Shown here: positions 39,274 through 49,900 of the stretch, one piece after another
Position numbering within the stretch: position 1 is the first letter of the stretch
Layout: the number at the start of each line of letters is the position of its first letter
Assembly (NCBI GenBank): GCA_040221975.1
Contig: JAVJWR010000026.1
Coordinates: forward strand, 62,001-126,000
Length of the DNA stretch: 64,000 nucleotides
Reading direction: 5' to 3'
Origin: Haliea sp040221975
GTDB taxonomy: Bacteria; Pseudomonadota; Gammaproteobacteria; Pseudomonadales; Halieaceae
Position numbers and translations under genes: made by a program
Notes under the pieces: model-generated
The model's input: only the letters and a program-made list of their open reading frames with translations
Told to the model about the DNA's origin: nothing
Database searches by the model: none

Positions 39274-40545
39274 ATGGAAGAAGACCAAAACCCCCGCTAT
39301 GTGAGTCGTCTCACCCGGGATACCATGGCGCTGGTGCTTGCGGGCGGCCGCGGCTCGCGGCTGTACGAACTGACCAATTGGCGCGCCAAGCCGGCGCTGT
39401 ATTTTGGTGGCAAGTACCGCATCATCGACTTTCCCCTGTCCAACTGTGTCAATTCCGGGATCCGTCGCATCGGCGTGCTGACCCAGTACAAGGCTCACTC
39501 CCTGGTGCGGCACCTGGTACGGGGCTGGAGCCACTTCAAGAAAGAGCTGGGCGAGTATGTGGAGATCCTGCCCGCCTCCCAGCGTTATTCCGAGGACTGG
39601 TACCAGGGCACGGCGGATGCGATCTACCAGAACCTGGATATCATCCGCGCGGAAATGCCCAAGTATGTGATGATCCTCTCCGGTGATCATGTCTACAAGA
39701 TGGACTACGGGCCGATGCTGGTCGCCCATGTCGAGTCCGGCGCGGAGATGACCGTGTGCTGCCTGGAAGTGCCGGTGGCGGAGGCCGCGAAAACCTTCGG
39801 CGTCATGCAGGTGGACTCGGAAAACCGGGTAACCGCGTTTCAGGAGAAGCCCACGCACCCTGCGGAGATCCCCGGCAAGCCGGGCCTCACCCTGGCCTCC
39901 ATGGGCAACTATATTTTCAACACCGATTTTCTATTCGACCGTCTGATCAAGGATGCCGGGAACCTGCAGTCCTCCCACGATTTCGGCAATGACATCATCC
40001 CCGAGCTGCTGCAGAACTTCCATTTGCACGCCTATCCTTTCCGGGACCCCGAGACCGGTGGCAAGGCCTACTGGCGCGATGTCGGCACCCTCGACTCCTT
40101 CTGGATGGCCAATATGGAGTTGATCGGCACCTCGCCGATGTTGAGCCTGTACGAGAAGGATTGGCCGCTGTGGACCTACCAGGAGCAATTGCCGCCGGCC
40201 AAGTTTGTGTTCAACCGCGACGACCGCCGCGGCAGTGCCGTCGATTCCATGGTGTCCGGAGGCTGTATTGTCTCCGGGAGCCAGGTCAGCAACTCGGTGC
40301 TGTTTTCCAATGTCCGGATCAACTCCTACTCGACCATCGACAAGTCGGTCATCCTGCCGCAGGTGGAAGTGGGGCGTAATGTGCGTATGCGCAATACCAT
40401 CGTCGATCGCGGCTGCGTGATTCCCAAGGGCATGGTTATTGGGCATGATGCCGACCAGGATCGTGCCAATGGCCTGCGGGTCACCGACAGCGGCGTGGTG
40501 CTGGTCACCCGCGGCATGCTGGGCCAGCCCGAGGGCTACGCCTGA
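39274..40545 (+). CDS. glgC: Glucose-1-phosphate adenylyltransferase
   Basis: 423 aa. Makes ADP-glucose, the committed step of glycogen synthesis. The nucleotide loop LAGGRGSRLYELT (about 24-36) is followed by RAKPALYFGGKYRIIDFPLS, YQGTADAIYQN and the C-terminal left-handed beta-helix used for allosteric control. A GGAGAG site precedes the ATG. Confidence 0.96.
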   Translation: MEEDQNPRYVSRLTRDTMALVLAGGRGSRLYELTNWRAKPALYFGGKYRIIDFPLSNCVNSGIRRIGVLTQYKAHSLVRHLVRGWSHFKKELGEYVEILPASQRYSEDWYQGTADAIYQNLDIIRAEMPKYVMILSGDHVYKMDYGPMLVAHVESGAEMTVCCLEVPVAEAAKTFGVMQVDSENRVTAFQEKPTHPAEIPGKPGLTLASMGNYIFNTDFLFDRLIKDAGNLQSSHDFGNDIIPELLQNFHLHAYPFRDPETGGKAYWRDVGTLDSFWMANMELIGTSPMLSLYEKDWPLWTYQEQLPPAKFVFNRDDRRGSAVDSMVSGGCIVSGSQVSNSVLFSNVRINSYSTIDKSVILPQVEVGRNVRMRNTIVDRGCVIPKGMVIGHDADQDRANGLRVTDSGVVLVTRGMLGQPEGYA

Positions 40546-40568
40546 TATCTTTTTTGCAAGGATCATGA

Positions 40569-42203
40569 ATGTCAGTAGTGAGGATTGATACCCAGCCCCT
40601 GGCCGGGCAGAAGCCAGGCACCTCGGGGCTGCGCAAGACCGTGGCAGAATTCAGCCGCCCCCATTATCTGGAGAACTTTGTCCAGTCGATATTCAATGCC
40701 CTTGGCGATTGCCGGGGCAAGTCCCTGGTGCTGGGCGGTGACGGTCGTTACTACAACCGCCACGCGGCCCAGGTTATCCTGCGCATGGCGGCGGCCAACG
40801 GTTGCAGCCGCGTACTGGTGGGGCAGGGTGCTCTGCTCTCTACCCCGGCGGCCTCCTGCATCATTCGCAAGTACGGTCTCGATGGCGGCATTGTGCTGTC
40901 GGCCAGCCACAACCCCGGGGGGCCGGAGGGTGATTTCGGTATCAAGTTCAACGGTGCCAACGGCGGACCGGCCCCGGAATCGGTCACGGCGGCCATTTTT
41001 GCAGCCAGCCAGTGCCTCGACCACTACCTGACCCTGGAGACGGCGGACATTGATCTGGATCGGCCCGGTACCGTGACTCTGGGTGGCACCATGATTGAGG
41101 TCATTGACCCGGTGACGGACTACGCCGACATGATGGCGTCGCTGTTCGACTTCCCGAAGATTGCCGCCCTGCTCGGGCACCGGCGTTTCCACATGTGCTT
41201 CGATGCCATGCACGCCATCACTGGCCCCTATGCGCTGGAAATCCTCGAGCGGCGCCTCGGTGCCCCCGCCGGAACCGTGATCAACGCGGTACCGCTGGAG
41301 GACTTCGGCGGTGGTCATCCGGACCCCAACCTCGCCCATGCCGGGGAACTGGTGGCGCGGATGAACGGGGATGAGCCGCTGGCCTTTGGCGCGGCCTCCG
41401 ATGGTGATGGCGACCGCAACATGGTGCTGGGCAGCGGCCTGTTCATCAATCCCTGTGACTCGCTGGCCATACTGGCAGCCAACGCCAGCGTGATCCCGGC
41501 CTACGCCGGGGGCCTCGCGGGTATTGCCCGCTCAATGCCGACCAGCCGCGCCGCGGACCGGGTCGCGGCGGAGCTGGACATCCCCTGTTTCGAAACACCC
41601 ACCGGCTGGAAGTTTTTTGGCAACCTGATGGATGCCGACAGGATTACGCTGTGTGGCGAGGAAAGCTTTGGCACCGGCTCCAGCCACATCCGGGAGAAGG
41701 ACGGGCTCTGGGCAGTGCTGTTCTGGTTGAACCTGATCGCGGCGCTGAGCAAGCCCGCCCGCACCATTTTGCGCGAGCACTGGCAGCGCTATGGACGCGA
41801 CTATTTCAGCCGCCATGACTACGAGACAGTGGCCGAAGACAAGGCTACAGCATTGATGGACACACTGCGCGCCAGGCTGCCCGCGCTTGCAGGTACCAGC
41901 CTGGAGGGTCACACCGTTGCTGCGGCTGATGACTTCTCCTATACGGATCCCGTCGATGGCAGTGTCAGTAGCGGCCAGGGACTGCGTATCCTGTTTACGG
42001 ACGGTTCGCGGATCGTCTACCGGCTCTCGGGTACCGGCACTGCCGGCGCCACCCTGCGGGTCTACTATGACAGCTATCAGCGTGATCCGGCTCTGCTGGA
42101 ACTGGCGCCGCAGAGAGCCCTGGCCACGCTGATCGCAGCCGGAGACGAGCTGGCTGGCATCAGCCGCCAACTCGGTCGCAAGCAGCCCGACGTCATTACC
42201 TGA
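40569..42203 (+). CDS. pgm: Phosphoglucomutase (alpha-D-glucose phosphate-specific)
   Basis: 544 aa. Interconverts glucose-1- and glucose-6-phosphate. The phosphoserine loop is VLSASHNPGG, the metal loop SDGDGDRNM and the sugar loop CGEESFGTGSSH. AAGGA lies a few bases upstream of the ATG. Its place between glgC and glgA links glycogen to glycolysis. Confidence 0.96.
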   Translation: MSVVRIDTQPLAGQKPGTSGLRKTVAEFSRPHYLENFVQSIFNALGDCRGKSLVLGGDGRYYNRHAAQVILRMAAANGCSRVLVGQGALLSTPAASCIIRKYGLDGGIVLSASHNPGGPEGDFGIKFNGANGGPAPESVTAAIFAASQCLDHYLTLETADIDLDRPGTVTLGGTMIEVIDPVTDYADMMASLFDFPKIAALLGHRRFHMCFDAMHAITGPYALEILERRLGAPAGTVINAVPLEDFGGGHPDPNLAHAGELVARMNGDEPLAFGAASDGDGDRNMVLGSGLFINPCDSLAILAANASVIPAYAGGLAGIARSMPTSRAADRVAAELDIPCFETPTGWKFFGNLMDADRITLCGEESFGTGSSHIREKDGLWAVLFWLNLIAALSKPARTILREHWQRYGRDYFSRHDYETVAEDKATALMDTLRARLPALAGTSLEGHTVAAADDFSYTDPVDGSVSSGQGLRILFTDGSRIVYRLSGTGTAGATLRVYYDSYQRDPALLELAPQRALATLIAAGDELAGISRQLGRKQPDVIT

Positions 42204-42205
42204 GC

Positions 42206-43753
42206 GTGGCAGTGTCAGAACACAGACCGCTCAAGCTGTTGCTGGTTGCCGCCGAGAATGGCGCTCTGCCGGGCGGCAAAGTTGGCGGCATGGGCGATGT
42301 GATCCGCGATGTACCCCGTGCCCTGGCGGCGCGGGGCCACGCGGTCTCGGTGCTGGTGCCCGGCTACCAGCATTTCTCGCAACTGCCTGGCGCCACCCTG
42401 GATGCTGTGCTTGAGGTGGCCTTTCGCAGTGGCAGTGAGCGCGTCGAACTGTGGTCGCTGCCAGCTGATCCCGCCCACCCCGGTGTGCGCTGCCAGGTGC
42501 TCGAGCATCCCCTGCTGGCGCCCTGTGGTCCGGGGCGGATCTATTGTGATGATGGCCCGGAACGTCCTTTCGCAACCGATGCTTCCAAATTTGCCCTGTT
42601 CTGCGCCGCAGTTGCCACGGCTCTGCGGGACGGGGCGCTGCCGTGGCCGGACCGGGTGCACCTGCACGATTGGCATACCGCCCTGGTGCCCGTGCTGGCG
42701 CGCTTCGAGCCGGGGTTTGCAGCCCTGGATGAGCTCAACTTCGTCTATACCATCCACAATCTGGCGCTGCAGGGAATCCGCCCCCTGCGTGACGATGAAT
42801 CGGCCCTGGAGGCCTGGTTTCCCCGTTTGCGATATGACTACGCCTTCATCGGTGACCCGCGCTACCCGGACTGCTTCAATCCCATGCGCGCGGGGATACG
42901 CCTGTGCCGCAAGGTGCACGCAGTGTCGCCTACCTACGCCCGCGAAATCCAGGCCGACGCCGGGGAGGGGCTGGCGGGCGATCTGCAGCAGGCTCACCGC
43001 GAGGGGCGCCTGCAGGGAATTCTGAATGGCTGCGAGTATCCGCAACCAGGTTCGGGACCGGTTGAGTTTGCTACACTGCTGGCAACAATTCGCGCCGAGT
43101 TGAAGCGCTGGCGGCAGGGCCCGCATGCGGACAGCGCGGTGCAGGCGGCTGGCAAGCTGGAGCCCTGGCGCCGGCGCAAGCGTCCGGCAACGCTGGTGAC
43201 GTCAGTGGGGCGCCTGACAGAGCAGAAAGTCCGCCTGTTGCGCCTGTCCTGTAGCGACGGCCGCAGCGTCCTGGAGCATCTGCTGCAGCGGCTCGGGCGC
43301 CGCGGCCTGTTGCTGATGCTGGGCACCGGTGACCCGACCCTGGAGGCCTTTTTCAGCGCCATCTGTGCGCGCGCGGATAATTTCGTGTTTCTGCGCGGAT
43401 TCTCGGAACCCCTGTCGGAGCAGCTGTATGCCGGCGGCGACCTGTTTCTCATGCCCAGCTCATTCGAACCCTGCGGTATCAGCCAGATGTTGGCCATGCG
43501 CGCCGGTCAGCCCTGCCTGGTACACGCCGTTGGGGGGCTTGCGGATACCGTTCTCGATGAGGTGAACGGTTTTGCTTTCAGCGGCGCTAACGAGGCTGAA
43601 CAGGCACAGCATCTGTTGCAGCGCTTCGACCAGGTGCTGGCCCTGCGCGCAGACGATCCGGCAGCGTGGCAGCGTGTCTGCAGGGAAGCCGCCGGCGCCC
43701 GTTTTGGCTGGGCCGAGGTGGCGCGCGCCTATGAGGAGCGGTTGTACCGGTAG
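42206..43753 (+). CDS. glgA: Glycogen synthase (ADP-glucose), GT5
   Basis: 515 aa. The N-terminal ADP-glucose site is KVGGMGDVIRD (family KxGGL), with HLHDWHTAL and TIHNLALQG in the first Rossmann domain; the catalytic PSSFEPCGISQM is in the second. The start GTG 42206 lies 2 bp after the pgm stop. Last gene of the operon, ending 16 bp from the convergent egtD. A basic, low-complexity linker near residues 295-335 replaces a better conserved segment of enteric GlgA. Confidence 0.93.
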   Translation: MAVSEHRPLKLLLVAAENGALPGGKVGGMGDVIRDVPRALAARGHAVSVLVPGYQHFSQLPGATLDAVLEVAFRSGSERVELWSLPADPAHPGVRCQVLEHPLLAPCGPGRIYCDDGPERPFATDASKFALFCAAVATALRDGALPWPDRVHLHDWHTALVPVLARFEPGFAALDELNFVYTIHNLALQGIRPLRDDESALEAWFPRLRYDYAFIGDPRYPDCFNPMRAGIRLCRKVHAVSPTYAREIQADAGEGLAGDLQQAHREGRLQGILNGCEYPQPGSGPVEFATLLATIRAELKRWRQGPHADSAVQAAGKLEPWRRRKRPATLVTSVGRLTEQKVRLLRLSCSDGRSVLEHLLQRLGRRGLLLMLGTGDPTLEAFFSAICARADNFVFLRGFSEPLSEQLYAGGDLFLMPSSFEPCGISQMLAMRAGQPCLVHAVGGLADTVLDEVNGFAFSGANEAEQAQHLLQRFDQVLALRADDPAAWQRVCREAAGARFGWAEVARAYEERLYR

Positions 43754-43769
43754 CCCCCGCCGGGCGCTG

Positions 43770-44735
43770 TCAGCGGTGGCAGCCGGCTGCGCTGAGCAGG
43801 TTGACGCTGAACAGGTTTTTCCTGTCTGTCCAGCTTTGCTCCAGCTTGAGGCCGGCCTTTTCGACCAGCGATGAAAAGTCCTGCAGGGAATATTTGTAGG
43901 AGTTTTCGGTGTGAATTGTTTCGCCCTTTGCAAATTGCAGCGATACATCCCCGCAGTTCACAATCTGTTTGACGTCACTGACCAGATGCATTTCGATACG
44001 CCTTTTCTGTTCATTGTAAAAAGCGTGATGCTGGAAAAGATTGGGCTTGAAATCTGCCCCGAGCAATCTGTTCAGATGAAGGAGTATATTGCGGTTGAAC
44101 GCTGCTGTGACGCCCGCGACGTCATTATAGGCCGCCGTCAGGACTGCGCTGTCTTTATGCAGGTCTACCCCGACGAGAATCAACCCCTGACTGCCGACCA
44201 GAGTGCGCATTCTTTGCAAGAACGTCACGGCGTCAGCGGGTTCAAAATTGCCAATGGTTGAACCCGGATAAAAAATTACCGCCGCTTCACAGTCAACAGA
44301 CCCGGGCAGGGATATTGTCCGGGAAAAGTCTGCAGCAACCGGTTCAACCTGCAGTTCCGGAAAGGATTCGTTGAGGCCGGCAGCTGCCTCGGCCAGGTAA
44401 TCGGTGGAGATGTCCACGGGAACATAGCAGCTTGGTTGCAGGGCAGGAATGAGGTGACGAAACTTTTCACAACTGCCGGCCCCGGGTTCGATAACGACCC
44501 GCTGCCTGCCCACGCGCATGGCGATTGTTTCGGCATGGTTTTTCAGTATGGCTGTTTCAGTTCGCGTTGGATAATACTCCGGCAGCGATGTAATCTGATC
44601 AAAGAGGGCGGAACCTGCTTCATCATAGAAATATTTCGGGTTGATAGTCTTTTGCCCGGACTGCAGCCCCGCCATCAGCTCCCGGTAAACGCGTTCCCCG
44701 GAACGATCATCAGTCGCTGCCTGTGGGTGATTCAT
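43770..44735 (-). CDS. egtD: L-histidine N-alpha-methyltransferase (ergothioneine synthesis)
   Basis: 321 aa. Trimethylates histidine to hercynine with SAM. The SAM site is IEPGAGSCEKFRHL, with a DISTDYL acidic loop; the histidine-recognition segment IHTENSYKYS carries the family Glu. ATG 44735 overlaps the egtB stop by 4 bp. An ORF extension to 45080 is antisense to egtB reading and rejected. Confidence 0.94.
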   Translation of the reverse strand: MNHPQAATDDRSGERVYRELMAGLQSGQKTINPKYFYDEAGSALFDQITSLPEYYPTRTETAILKNHAETIAMRVGRQRVVIEPGAGSCEKFRHLIPALQPSCYVPVDISTDYLAEAAAGLNESFPELQVEPVAADFSRTISLPGSVDCEAAVIFYPGSTIGNFEPADAVTFLQRMRTLVGSQGLILVGVDLHKDSAVLTAAYNDVAGVTAAFNRNILLHLNRLLGADFKPNLFQHHAFYNEQKRRIEMHLVSDVKQIVNCGDVSLQFAKGETIHTENSYKYSLQDFSSLVEKAGLKLEQSWTDRKNLFSVNLLSAAGCHR

Positions 44736-46006
44736 GCTGTCATCCCTGCCGCGTTTTTCGCCAGTCGAATCCCGCTGAACTGCCAGCGATCCCGCGGGTA
44801 AAAGAAATTGCGATAGCTGCTGCGCAGATGCGATTGACTGCTGACGCAGGAGCCTCCGCGCAACACCAGTTGGTTGCACATGAACTTTCCGTTGTATTCG
44901 CCAACAGCACCTTCGGCGGCTGAAAATCCCGGATAGGGCGCATAACTGCTGGATGTCCACTCCCATACCGAGCCGAACATCCCCTGCAGGCCGGAATTCC
45001 TGTTCACGGCAATCGGGTGACAGATACCCGTCTCGACAAACTGCCCTGTGACCGGGCAGGCTCTGGCGGCATGTTCCCATTCAGCCTCGGAAGGCAGGCG
45101 ACAACCTGACCAGCGGGCGAAGGCGTCTGCCTCGTAGGCGCTGACATGGACCACCGGAGAATGCATGCGCAATGGTTGCAGGCCATGGAGTGTATATTCG
45201 AACCATGTACCATCCTGCTGCCGCCAGTACAGAGGCGCGCACCAGCGCTGTTGCTGCAGCTCCGCCCAGCCGTCCGCCAGCCACCATTCTGGCTGCTGAT
45301 AGGCTCCCGCTTCGACAAATGCCAGATACTCGGCATTGGTGACGGGCCGGGTTGCCAGCCTGAATGGCTGCAACAACACCCGATGCACCGGCAGTTCATT
45401 ATCGAAACAAAAGCCGTCGCCTTGATGGCCGATAGCGGATTCACCGCCGGCAAATTCCTGCCAGTCGCCCGGCAGTGGAGCTTCGTCGGCACGATACTCC
45501 GGTTCTTCGCAAATCCGGTAAACCGGATTCATCGGATTGCAGGAAAAACTGTATTTGAGGTCAGTGAAAAACAACTCCTGATGTTGTTGCTCATGCTGGA
45601 TCCCCAGGCGGGTACGCTCCAGCAGCTGCCTGTGGTTTGCCAGTTCCTCGACAGACAACAGCTCAAGCATCTGTGCGTCCACCCAGCGACGGTAGGCATA
45701 GACCTGCTCCAGGGTGGGCCGGGACAACAGTCCGCGCTGCGGGCGGGGAAACTGTTCACCGATACCGTTGTAGTAGGAGTTGAACAGGTAAGTATAGTCC
45801 GGCCAGGGTGCCTGGTAGCCAGGCAGAAACACACTCAGTAAAAAGGTTTCAAAAAACCAGCTGGTATGGGCGAGATGCCACTTCGGTGGGCTGGTTTCAG
45901 CGGCCGCCTGCAGCCCGAAGTCTTCAATGGCCAATGGCGCACAGAAGTGCTCCGAGGCTTGACGCACGGCCCTGAATTGCTCCAGCAACTGAGTATCCAT
46001 TGTCAT
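44732..46006 (-). CDS. egtB: Hercynine oxygenase / ergothioneine biosynthesis protein
   Basis: 424 aa. The N-terminal DinB-like domain supplies iron ligands (PPKWHLAHTSWFFE and QHEQQHQE), and the C-terminal FGE-sulfatase-like domain shows GSVWEWTSSSYAPYPGF and VLRGGSCVS. It couples a cysteine or gamma-glutamylcysteine sulfur to hercynine. The ATG 46006 overlaps the upstream phzF-like stop by 4 bp. No egtA, egtC or egtE is nearby, so the thiol donor and the C-S lyase are open. Confidence 0.93.
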   Translation of the reverse strand: MTMDTQLLEQFRAVRQASEHFCAPLAIEDFGLQAAAETSPPKWHLAHTSWFFETFLLSVFLPGYQAPWPDYTYLFNSYYNGIGEQFPRPQRGLLSRPTLEQVYAYRRWVDAQMLELLSVEELANHRQLLERTRLGIQHEQQHQELFFTDLKYSFSCNPMNPVYRICEEPEYRADEAPLPGDWQEFAGGESAIGHQGDGFCFDNELPVHRVLLQPFRLATRPVTNAEYLAFVEAGAYQQPEWWLADGWAELQQQRWCAPLYWRQQDGTWFEYTLHGLQPLRMHSPVVHVSAYEADAFARWSGCRLPSEAEWEHAARACPVTGQFVETGICHPIAVNRNSGLQGMFGSVWEWTSSSYAPYPGFSAAEGAVGEYNGKFMCNQLVLRGGSCVSSQSHLRSSYRNFFYPRDRWQFSGIRLAKNAAGMTA

Positions 46007-46848
46007 GCAACCACCGGCAGCGACGTGGCGTGATGGGAGCCCCTGAGCCAGCAATGCTGCTGATCAAGAATCAGCTGAGCGATGCCCCCGGTTGCCGAGC
46101 ACTGCCAAACCTGAAATGCATGATTGCCGCTGTACTGACGCCAGTATTCAGCGGCAATCCGCATCGCCGATCCTGTCACCGGATCCTCAGCCACGCCATA
46201 CTGTGGCGCGAAATAACGCAGGACAAAGCCTGAACAGGCGGTTGTATCCCAGCTGCTGGCAATAATGGCTCGACCTGTATTCGCAATCATGACTTCCCCT
46301 GCTGGTTGCAGATTGATTACCTGATCGACTGAAGCGTAAACCCAGAGTGCATAACCGTCTTCGCCACCTGCATGGGCCACCGCAAGCGGGGCAATGCCTG
46401 CTGCCGCTGCCGCCCAGGACGGTACAGCTGATGGCCTGCAGCCCAGCAGTGGCATGCCGATGACAGCGTCCGGTCCTGCGAATTCTGCCGTGATGTCACC
46501 AGTGCCGGTGCACAGTGCAACGCGACGCGTTCCGGCTGCAACCTGATCGCGGAGAATGCCCGCAACCGCATACATGCCGTGGCCACAGCACTGGATCGCC
46601 TGAGTGCGATTGAAGCAATGGACGGGAAAGCGAGTGTCGCTGTCGGAGCACCCAAAGAAACAACTGGTCCCGGCGACAGCCTGGCGCGCCCGCCTCTGCA
46701 GACGCGCCGGAGCGACGATCTCGTTCCGGGAAAGCTGCGCGACCATGGCAGTATTGCCCCGGGCGAGGGGGCGTCCCGAACCGGGATTGCCGGCAAAAAC
46801 TGTGACAACCCATTGGCGAACGGGTTGTGCTTGTGGGTCGGCAGGCAT
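46003..46848 (-). CDS. PhzF-family isomerase-like protein, coupled to egtB-egtD
   Basis: 281 aa from ATG 46848 (GTG 46896 is an alternative; neither has a well-placed ribosome site). It has the two-domain PhzF/diaminopimelate-epimerase-like fold by motif: VVTVFAGNPGSG near the start, CCGHGMYA (CGH at 88-90) and EDPVTGSA near the C-terminus. The catalytic Glu of PhzF, normally in (S/A)ETxF, has no counterpart; the segment reads AGTSCFF at 59-65. Its 4-bp overlap with egtB suggests a role in ergothioneine-related chemistry, but the reaction is unknown. Confidence 0.78.
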   Translation of the reverse strand: MPADPQAQPVRQWVVTVFAGNPGSGRPLARGNTAMVAQLSRNEIVAPARLQRRARQAVAGTSCFFGCSDSDTRFPVHCFNRTQAIQCCGHGMYAVAGILRDQVAAGTRRVALCTGTGDITAEFAGPDAVIGMPLLGCRPSAVPSWAAAAAGIAPLAVAHAGGEDGYALWVYASVDQVINLQPAGEVMIANTGRAIIASSWDTTACSGFVLRYFAPQYGVAEDPVTGSAMRIAAEYWRQYSGNHAFQVWQCSATGGIAQLILDQQHCWLRGSHHATSLPVVA

Positions 46849-46937
46849 GGAGTTATCTGGCCGCGCTCCTGTGGATACACGAAAAAACGGCGTCACCGCA
46901 GTCTAGGGCCTGCTGGCGACAAACTCAACCGGGGGCG

Positions 46938-49900
46938 CTACCGGGCAGCACTGGCGGTGTCCGCTGTAATGGTTGCCTCGCCCCTGACCGAGCGGCTTGC
47001 CAGCAGTCTGTAGGCGGCGGGCACCACGTACAGCGACAGGAATGATCCCAGCAACATGCCGCCAATCACCGCGAGGCCCAGTGGCACCCGGCTCTGGGAA
47101 CCGGCGCCCAGCGCCAGGGCAATGGGCAGCGTGCCCAGTACGGTCGACAGGGTGGTCATGAGAATGGGCCGGAAACGTGCTGCCGCTGCCTCCTCGACAG
47201 CATCGGCGATGCTGAGGCCAGCCTCCCGGCGCTGGTTGGCAAACTCCACGATCAGGATGCCGTTCTTGGTCACCAGGCCAATCAGCATGATCAGGCCGAT
47301 CTGGGAGAAGATGTTGAGCGTCTGGCCGAAGTACCACAGGCTGATCAGGCCACCGGTAATGGCCATCGGCACGGTCAGCATGATCGCCAGCGGGTCGCGG
47401 AAGCTCTCGAACTGGGCGGCCAGCACCAGGTAGATCAACAGCAGGGCGAGCACAAAAACGAACACCAGGCTGCTGCCCGTTTCGTCGAACTCGCGCGACT
47501 GCCCGGCCAGTTCGGTACTGTAGCTGTCATCGAGTACGGTCGCTGCGACTTCGCGCATTGCTTCGATACCTGCCCCGAGGGTCACGCCGTCGGCCAGATT
47601 GGCGGAGAATGTTGCCGCAGTGAAGCGGTTGAAGCGGTACAGCACCGGCGCCGAGCTCTGTTCGCGCACGGTCACCAGATTCTGCAGGGGCACCATGGCG
47701 CCGTCGGCGGCACGTATCGACAGGCGCGACAGGTCGGTGGGGTCGTTCCGTCCGCTGCGCACCATCTGGCCAATGATCTCGTACTGCTGGCCGTCCTTGA
47801 GAAAGTACCCGAAGCGTTGGCCGCTGAAAGATGCCTGGACGATGTCGGCGATATCCCGGGTGCTGACGCCGAGTGCCTCGGCGCGGTCGCGGTCGATATC
47901 GAGTACCAGTTCCGGCTGGTTGAACTTGAGGTTCACGTCAACGTAGCTGAAAGCCGGATGCTGCTGGGCCCGCTCCATGAAACGGGGGATAACCTCCCTG
48001 ACCTTGTCGATATCCGTATTCTGTACCACGAACTGGACTGGCAGTCCGCGACCGCCCACATTGATTGTCTCGAACTGGCGCACGAAGGCCTGCAGGTCGG
48101 GAAAGCCCGCCAGTGCGGCGGTCAGGATGGAGGCGACCTCGGCCTGGGTGTGTTCGCGCTCGGCCGGGTCCTTCAGCACGACACGCGAAAAGCCGCTGTT
48201 GACGGTAGTCGAGGCGCCAAAGCCGGGGGAGGTCACGGTAAGGCGTGCCTTGATATCATCGCCGATACTGTCCCTGACCACGTCGTCGAAGCGGGTCATG
48301 GCGTCGAACATGTAGTCGAAACCCGCGCCCTCCGGGCCCCGTGCGGACACGAACAGTTGGCTCCGGTCTTCCAGCGGTGCCAGCTCCTGGGGCAGGCTGC
48401 GATACAGGGTGACCACCAGCCCCACGCAAATCAGCAGGATCAGCGGCGCCCAGCTGCGATGGCCCAGGAACGTGCGCAGCGAGTTGCGGTAGCGATCGGC
48501 GAGGCCATCGAAAAAAGGCTCTGTCGCCCGGTACAGGGCCGGGTGGCGGGCCCGGTTCTTGAGGAAGCGGGTGCAGAGCATGGGCGCCAGGGTCAGGGCC
48601 ACGAAAGAGGAGATGATTACCGCCGCGGCGAGGGTGACCCCGAACTCCCGAAACAGGACCCCGGTGAGGCCACCGAGGAATATCAGCGGTGCGAATACCG
48701 CCGTCAGTGCCAGTGTGGTCGCGATCACCGCGAAGAAAATCTCGCGGACACCTTCGGCGCCGGCTACTGCAGGAGTCTGGCCTTTCTCAATGCGTTTGTA
48801 GATGTTCTCCACCACCACGATGGCGTCGTCCACCACCAGCCCGATGGCCAGCACCATGCCCAGCAGTGTCAGCACGTTGATCGAGAACCCGGCCAGGTAA
48901 AGCACAAAAAAGGTGCCGATCAGGGCGATGGGAATAGTGACGATGGGGATGATGGTGGTGCGCCACTCCCGCAGGAAAGTGAAGATCGTGGCGCAGACCA
49001 GCAGCAGGGCGATCCCCAGTGTCTGGATAACTTCCTTGATACTGGCGCGGATGAAGGTGGTGTTGTCAAAGCCAATCGCCAGGTCTACATCCGCCGGCAG
49101 GTCGCGCTCGATAATGGCCAGGCGCCGGTAGAACTCGTCGGCAATGGCAATTTCATTGGCGCCGCTCTGGGGCCGCAATACCACCCCGACGTTGGTAATG
49201 CCGTCCCGGCGCAGCACTGTGCGTTCGTTGAGCGCCCCCAGTTCCGCGCGACCCACATCCCGCAGCCGCACCACACGGTCGCCGTTGCGCTTGATGATCC
49301 GGTTCTCGAACTCTTCCGGATCCTCTCCCAGCCGGCTCCGGGTCCGGATATTGAGGTCGATACTGTCGCCTTCGAGGCGTCCGGTGGGTAGCTCGACGTT
49401 GGCGGCCTGCAGTGCCTCGCGTACATCGATGGCGGTGAGTCCATGGGCCGCCAGCGCGTCCGGGTCCAGCCACAGGCGCATGGAGTATTCCTTGTAACCC
49501 CAGATGTCGACCTGGCCCACCCCGGAGATGGTCTCAAAGCGGGTCTTGAACAGATCGTCCGCCAGCGCGCTGAGTTCCAGCAGGCTGCGCTGTTGGCTGC
49601 GCACGCTCAGGAAAATGATGGGGTCGCCGTCGGCATCAGCCTTGGTAACGGTGGGCGCCTCGGCGTCGTTAGGCAGTCGGCGCAGGGCGGAGCCCACCCG
49701 GTCGCGGATGTCGTTGGCGGCGGTATCCAGGTCATCGCCAAGGTTGAATTCCGTGGTCACCGTGCTCAGGCCCTCGCGACTGATCGAGGTCATGGTGCGG
49801 ATACCGGAAACGGTGTTGAGCTCTTCCTCCAGTGCTTCGGTGATCTGGCTTTCCACCACGCTGGCATTGGCGCCCGGATAGGCAGCCTGCACCGAAATGA

